A stretch of DNA of 64,000 nt from Deltaproteobacteria bacterium (GTDB taxonomy: Bacteria > Desulfobacterota > Binatia > HRBIN30 > JACQVA1), in NCBI GenBank assembly GCA_016178705.1, contig JACOST010000014.1, positions 744,001-808,000 on the forward strand, written 5' to 3'. A program made the translations under genes and the position numbers. The notes below the pieces were generated by a model. That model was given only the letters and a program-made list of their open reading frames with translations, did no database searches and was not told the DNA's origin. This document shows positions 61,091-64,000 of this stretch, one piece after another. Position 1 is the first letter of the stretch. Each line of letters starts with the position of its first letter.

Positions 61091-62442
61091 TGCCGGTACC
61101 GCCCGCTGCGCGCCACATCGGCGAACACTTCGTCGAGAATCGCGACGCCGTCACGGGCTTCGCTTTCGCTCAGAATCAACGGCGGATTGATGCGGACGCG
61201 CGAGAAGTAGCCCATCAGCAGCAGCCCGCGCCGTAACGCACCGAGAAAGATCTCCTCCGACACCTCGCGCGCCAGCGGCTCCTTGGTCGCGCGGTTCTTC
61301 ACCAGGTCCATGCCGAGCAGCAGCCCGGCGCCACGCACGTCGCCAATGAACTCGTACTTCTCCTGCAAGCCGCGCAACTCGTCGAGCAGGAAGGCGCCAA
61401 CACGCGCGGCGTTGTCGATCAGGCCCTCGTCGAGAATCGTCTCCACTGTCGTCAGCGCGGCGGTCGCCGCGAGCGCATTGCCGCCGTAACTCGACGACGA
61501 GGAACTCGCCTTCGAAAACGGTGGCGCGGCGGTGATCTCGTCCGTCGACATCAGGCCGGTGACCGGGAAGCCGTTGCCAAAACCTTTGCCGATGGTCATC
61601 ACGTCGGGCTCGACGTTGGTGTGATTGCAGCCGAACGGCAAGCCGGTGCGCCCGAAGCCGGTGATCATTTCATCTACGATCAAGAGCGCGTCGTTTTCAT
61701 GCGCGATGTCACGCACGCCCGGCAGGAATTCCGGCGGTGGAATCACGTTGCCGGCGGTGCCCTGCATGGGTTCGATGAGCACGGCCGCGATCATGCCCGC
61801 GGTGGTCGTCTTGAGACTCTGGCGCATGAAGTCGAGACACGCGACGCCACAGTCGGGGTAGTTCAGCTTGAGTGGGCAGCGGTAGCAGTCGGCGTACGGC
61901 ACTTGATACGTGCCACCGGGGAGCGGTCCCCACTTCTGCTTCCACTCGTCGCCGATCAGTCCCATCACGCCGCCGGTCTTGCCGTGGAAGCCGCCCCAGA
62001 ACCCAACCACTTCGTACTTCTTGGTGTAGGCTTTGGCGAGGCGGATGGCGGCTTCGACAGCTTCGGCGCCGCCGCTGTAGAGTTGCGTGCGCTTCAGCGC
62101 GCCCGGCGCGATCTCGGCAAGCACCTTCATCAACTGCAGCCGCGGCTCGCTGGTGAAGCTGCCGACTGCGAGGCGTTCGATCTGGTTGGTAAGCGCCGCG
62201 ACAAAACGCGGATGGGAATGGCCGAGACTGGCGACGGCAACCCCAGCGAAGAAATCGAGATACTCGTTCCCGTCGACGTCGATCAGCGTACAGCCGCGCC
62301 CCTCGGCGAGCGCCAATTCGGAGAGCTGCGCGATGCGCTGGAGACCGGGGGCGAGGAATTGCTGCTCCTCAGCGTACATCGCGCGCGACTTCGGGCCCGG
62401 GGTGGCACCACGGGTCGGCGCGGATTGGGTTGCGGCTTTCAC
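61087..62442 (-). CDS. class III PLP-dependent aminotransferase
   Basis: 451 aa. Fold-type I, class III: VDGNEYLDFFAGVAVASLGHSHP, YSGGAEAVEAAIRLAKAYT, GFHGKTGG, LLIVDEMITGFGRTG and PLP Lys in MTIGKGFGNGFPV (about residue 283). Closest known enzymes are 4-aminobutyrate/ornithine/diaminopimelate-type aminotransferases; a YRCPLKLNYPDC stretch near 190 is shared with GABA aminotransferases. It uses an amino donor to aminate a keto compound, here probably made by the adjacent Gfo/Idh enzyme. Confidence 0.88.
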   Translation of the reverse strand: MKAATQSAPTRGATPGPKSRAMYAEEQQFLAPGLQRIAQLSELALAEGRGCTLIDVDGNEYLDFFAGVAVASLGHSHPRFVAALTNQIERLAVGSFTSEPRLQLMKVLAEIAPGALKRTQLYSGGAEAVEAAIRLAKAYTKKYEVVGFWGGFHGKTGGVMGLIGDEWKQKWGPLPGGTYQVPYADCYRCPLKLNYPDCGVACLDFMRQSLKTTTAGMIAAVLIEPMQGTAGNVIPPPEFLPGVRDIAHENDALLIVDEMITGFGRTGLPFGCNHTNVEPDVMTIGKGFGNGFPVTGLMSTDEITAAPPFSKASSSSSSYGGNALAATAALTTVETILDEGLIDNAARVGAFLLDELRGLQEKYEFIGDVRGAGLLLGMDLVKNRATKEPLAREVSEEIFLGALRRGLLLMGYFSRVRINPPLILSESEARDGVAILDEVFADVARSGRYRQ

Positions 62443-63257
62443 TGCTTGCTCGTCTCAATCAGCGCTTCCAAGTAGGTGACAATGGCTTCTGCCCCCGCAG
62501 CGCGGCAGCGAGCGTAGCTAGGCCAATCATTCAAGTCAATCAACTGTAATCCTTCCGTCACACTGGCGACACAATCGCCGCCGTACACTTCGAGCCCGAG
62601 CGCACGCGCCCCCGACTGTGCCAACGCGCGCAGCTCGATCATCTGTTGCGCGCTCAACTCGACCGCCGTCTCGGCCGGTGGAAACCAGGCGAGGTAGCCA
62701 TTGGCGACGGCGTAAAACTTGATCACGACACCGGGAACGTGGCGCTGCAAGATCGCGCGACCGATACCTCGGGCTTGAAAGCGCGCAACCGCCGCGTACG
62801 CCTCGGCGCTGCTCTGCACGAATACGACATCATCCGCGTCCGTGGCATGAACATCGCCGCGCTTCAGCCACGCGCCGACGCGTTCGATCCATGCGGGCCA
62901 GTCCGGCGGCGCTTCGGTCGTGAGCAACAGCGTCTCCGGAGCCTTCACCTCAGCCCGCGCAAAGCACTCCAGCATGCGATGGCGATGGCAGTTGAGTATC
63001 GACTCGACCGAGTTGACCACACGCACACCGTCGCGCTCCCACGCGCGCACTGTCGCGAGTGCGTGCTCTCCCTGACACATGGTGAAGACCGTCGTCTTCG
63101 CAGTCGGTAACGGCAGCGGTTCTTCCGCGCTGACGACGCGCACGGTATGCCGCCGTCGCCGCAAACCGTCGGCGACGGCTTCGAGAATTGCGCGATCCGC
63201 ATCGACCTTACCGGGCGAGAACACCCGCTCGCGGGCGATGCCGAGGAAGTCGCTCAT
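62439..63257 (-). CDS. ATP-grasp-like protein
   Basis: 272 aa from MSDFLGIARERVF; an upstream start is an artefact of overlap. An N-terminal Rossmann-like part (FTMCQGEHALATVRAWER, VVNSVESILNCHRHRMLECF) and the pattern NSxxxxxxxxDK... typical of the RimK/ITPK branch of ATP-grasp. Later elements are VFVQSSAEAYAAVARFQARG, ILQRHVPGVVIKFYAV and LQLIDLNDWPSY (a D/N metal site). It should activate a carboxylate or phosphorylate a polyol with ATP. ATGA overlaps on both sides tie it to its neighbours. Confidence 0.65.
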   Translation of the reverse strand: MSDFLGIARERVFSPGKVDADRAILEAVADGLRRRRHTVRVVSAEEPLPLPTAKTTVFTMCQGEHALATVRAWERDGVRVVNSVESILNCHRHRMLECFARAEVKAPETLLLTTEAPPDWPAWIERVGAWLKRGDVHATDADDVVFVQSSAEAYAAVARFQARGIGRAILQRHVPGVVIKFYAVANGYLAWFPPAETAVELSAQQMIELRALAQSGARALGLEVYGGDCVASVTEGLQLIDLNDWPSYARCRAAGAEAIVTYLEALIETSKQ

Positions 63258-63958
63258 GCGCGGTATCCGCTGCGGATGAAGGACTCCGCCGTGGCGATGT
63301 CTTCCGGTCGGTCGACATCGACGCATTTCGGCACGCGCTCGCCGAAGAGTCGGTAGCCGCGCGCGACGAGATGAGCGAGGAACTGGCGCAACGCCGTGAA
63401 GCCAGCGGCACGCGCGGCATCGATCTCGGCAAAGATGCGCGGATGAAACACGTAAAACCCGGCGGTGATCAGCGGGCTGTCGGCCGCGGCATCGCCGATC
63501 GCATTGATGCGACCGTCGTCATCGCAGGCGACGTGCAGCGGCTTCTCATCATCGATGAAATCGTTCACCGCGAGCACGCCATCGGCGGCGCGCGCGGCGG
63601 CGGCGCGGACGAAGTCACGCAGCGCGGCCGGCGCGACGATGGCATCGACGGTGAGCAGCAGAAACATGTCTTCTGCGAGATATGGCGCGAGCGCGAACAG
63701 GCTCTCCATCGAACTCGGCGTCGTCCGATGGATGAAACGCACCGGCAGGTCGCGGATGTGTTCCTGGCAATACGTCGCCACCGCAGACGACGCTTCGTTG
63801 ATGATGCACACGACCTCACGCACGCCCGCGGCGCCGATCGCACGAAGCGTATGCTCGATCAGCGGCACGCCGTTCACCCGTACCAGCGGTTTCGGACCCG
63901 AGATGCCGGCGCGGCTCAGCCGTTCCCCGAGACCGGCCGCGATGATCCCCGCTTTCAT
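63254..63958 (-). CDS. sugar/polyol-phosphate nucleotidyltransferase
   Basis: 234 aa. MKAGIIAAGLGERLSRAGIS followed by GPKPLVRVNGVPLIEH is an intact nucleotidyltransferase signature, and FLLLTVDAIVAP supplies the metal Asp near residue 105. FDEKPLHVACDDDGRINAIG-like and PLITAGFYVFHPRIF elements complete the fold. It could provide the CDP- or UDP-activated unit that the fused transferase lacks. Overlaps the next gene by four bases and the one before by four. Confidence 0.85.
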   Translation of the reverse strand: MKAGIIAAGLGERLSRAGISGPKPLVRVNGVPLIEHTLRAIGAAGVREVVCIINEASSAVATYCQEHIRDLPVRFIHRTTPSSMESLFALAPYLAEDMFLLLTVDAIVAPAALRDFVRAAAARAADGVLAVNDFIDDEKPLHVACDDDGRINAIGDAAADSPLITAGFYVFHPRIFAEIDAARAAGFTALRQFLAHLVARGYRLFGERVPKCVDVDRPEDIATAESFIRSGYRA

Positions 63959-64000
63959 CCGAGTAACGCGTCGAGTTCGCCGAGCGAGCGGAGACAGAGG
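63955..64000 (-). CDS. 3' end of an upstream gene of the cluster, cut by the window
   Basis: Reading on the minus strand gives LCLRSLGELDALLG and a stop whose bases overlap the ATG of the nucleotidyltransferase (ATGA). The length is too short to assign. It shows that the cluster continues to the right. Confidence 0.45.
   Translation of the reverse strand, partial: LCLRSLGELDALLG

Overview
This is a high-GC window from the chromosome of a free-living Gram-negative bacterium. Several traits suggest a member of the deltaproteobacteria-like lineages such as Candidatus Binatota, but that placement is inference with no marker gene behind it: YVTN beta-propellers and metalloproteases with Thr-Pro stalks, Cys-rich 'CGNGVVE' modules, thiolase/DUF35 pairs, F420- or FMN-type split-barrel proteins, HpnI/HpnK/HpnL-like proteins, and a GMC oxidoreductase with a Tat-exported partner. 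I see no rRNA, tRNA or CRISPR array, and no intact insertion sequence.

Layout. 1-5.8 kb: a cut-off secreted propeller, an MsbA-type exporter, a LexA-like S24 protein without a DNA-binding domain, methylmalonyl-CoA epimerase, a second VOC protein and a short-chain dehydrogenase. 5.9-9.6 kb (minus strand): a lipoprotein, selD and a matrixin-like protease. The selD gene reads through an in-frame UGA followed by a bSECIS-like hairpin, so SelD is itself a selenoprotein and an ordinary ORF call loses its first 43 codons. 9.8-17.6 kb: a zinc-ribbon/TPR protein, alkyladenine DNA glycosylase, a CbbQ/CbbO-type MoxR-VWA pair, and a thiolase-fold/DUF35 pair. 17.6-23.9 kb: secreted Cys-rich and lipoprotein genes, a thioesterase, a Phd/VapC toxin-antitoxin pair, a split-barrel flavoprotein, a 149-bp palindromic element and OsmC.

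24-26.8 kb is a small accessory island of lower GC: a broken PIN toxin, then an overlapping ATPase/DUF4435 (TOPRIM-like) pair that resembles the PARIS anti-phage system. 27-36.4 kb: a YcaQ-type glycosylase, an XRE regulator, a GxxExxY protein coupled to exbB/exbD, rmuC, an AmgK/MurU-type peptidoglycan-recycling pair, an unrecognised protein with a possible Abi-like C-terminus, a YkgJ protein and a NUDIX hydrolase. 36.7-39.3 kb: a tight operon with both nitrile hydratase subunits and three small enzymes. 39.3-48.8 kb (minus): an FAD oxidoreductase, a 1219-aa propeller/di-heme cytochrome fusion, HpnI-like glycosyltransferase, and a GMC oxidoreductase with its small subunit. 49-56.3 kb: an unknown 153-aa protein, pyrF-proS, a GH3 glycosidase, a DNRLRE surface protein and glyoxalase II.

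The last 8 kb (minus strand, running in from beyond the right edge) is a compact cluster: a nucleotidyltransferase, an ATP-grasp-like protein, a class III aminotransferase, a Gfo/Idh dehydrogenase, a CDP-alcohol phosphotransferase fused to a degenerate nucleotidyltransferase, a 57-aa protein, an HpnL-like membrane protein and an HpnK-like deacetylase. Four consecutive 4-nt start/stop overlaps tie the first genes together. It reads like a pathway for an aminated polar head group or phosphodiester, with no product I can name.

The intergenic spaces carry several families of short, degenerate, near-tandem repeats (CGTGAATCGTGAGTC-like, CTGCCTACTGCC-like, TTCAACTTTCAG-like). They often lie in inverted pairs and sometimes supply the start codon or N-terminus of the next gene.
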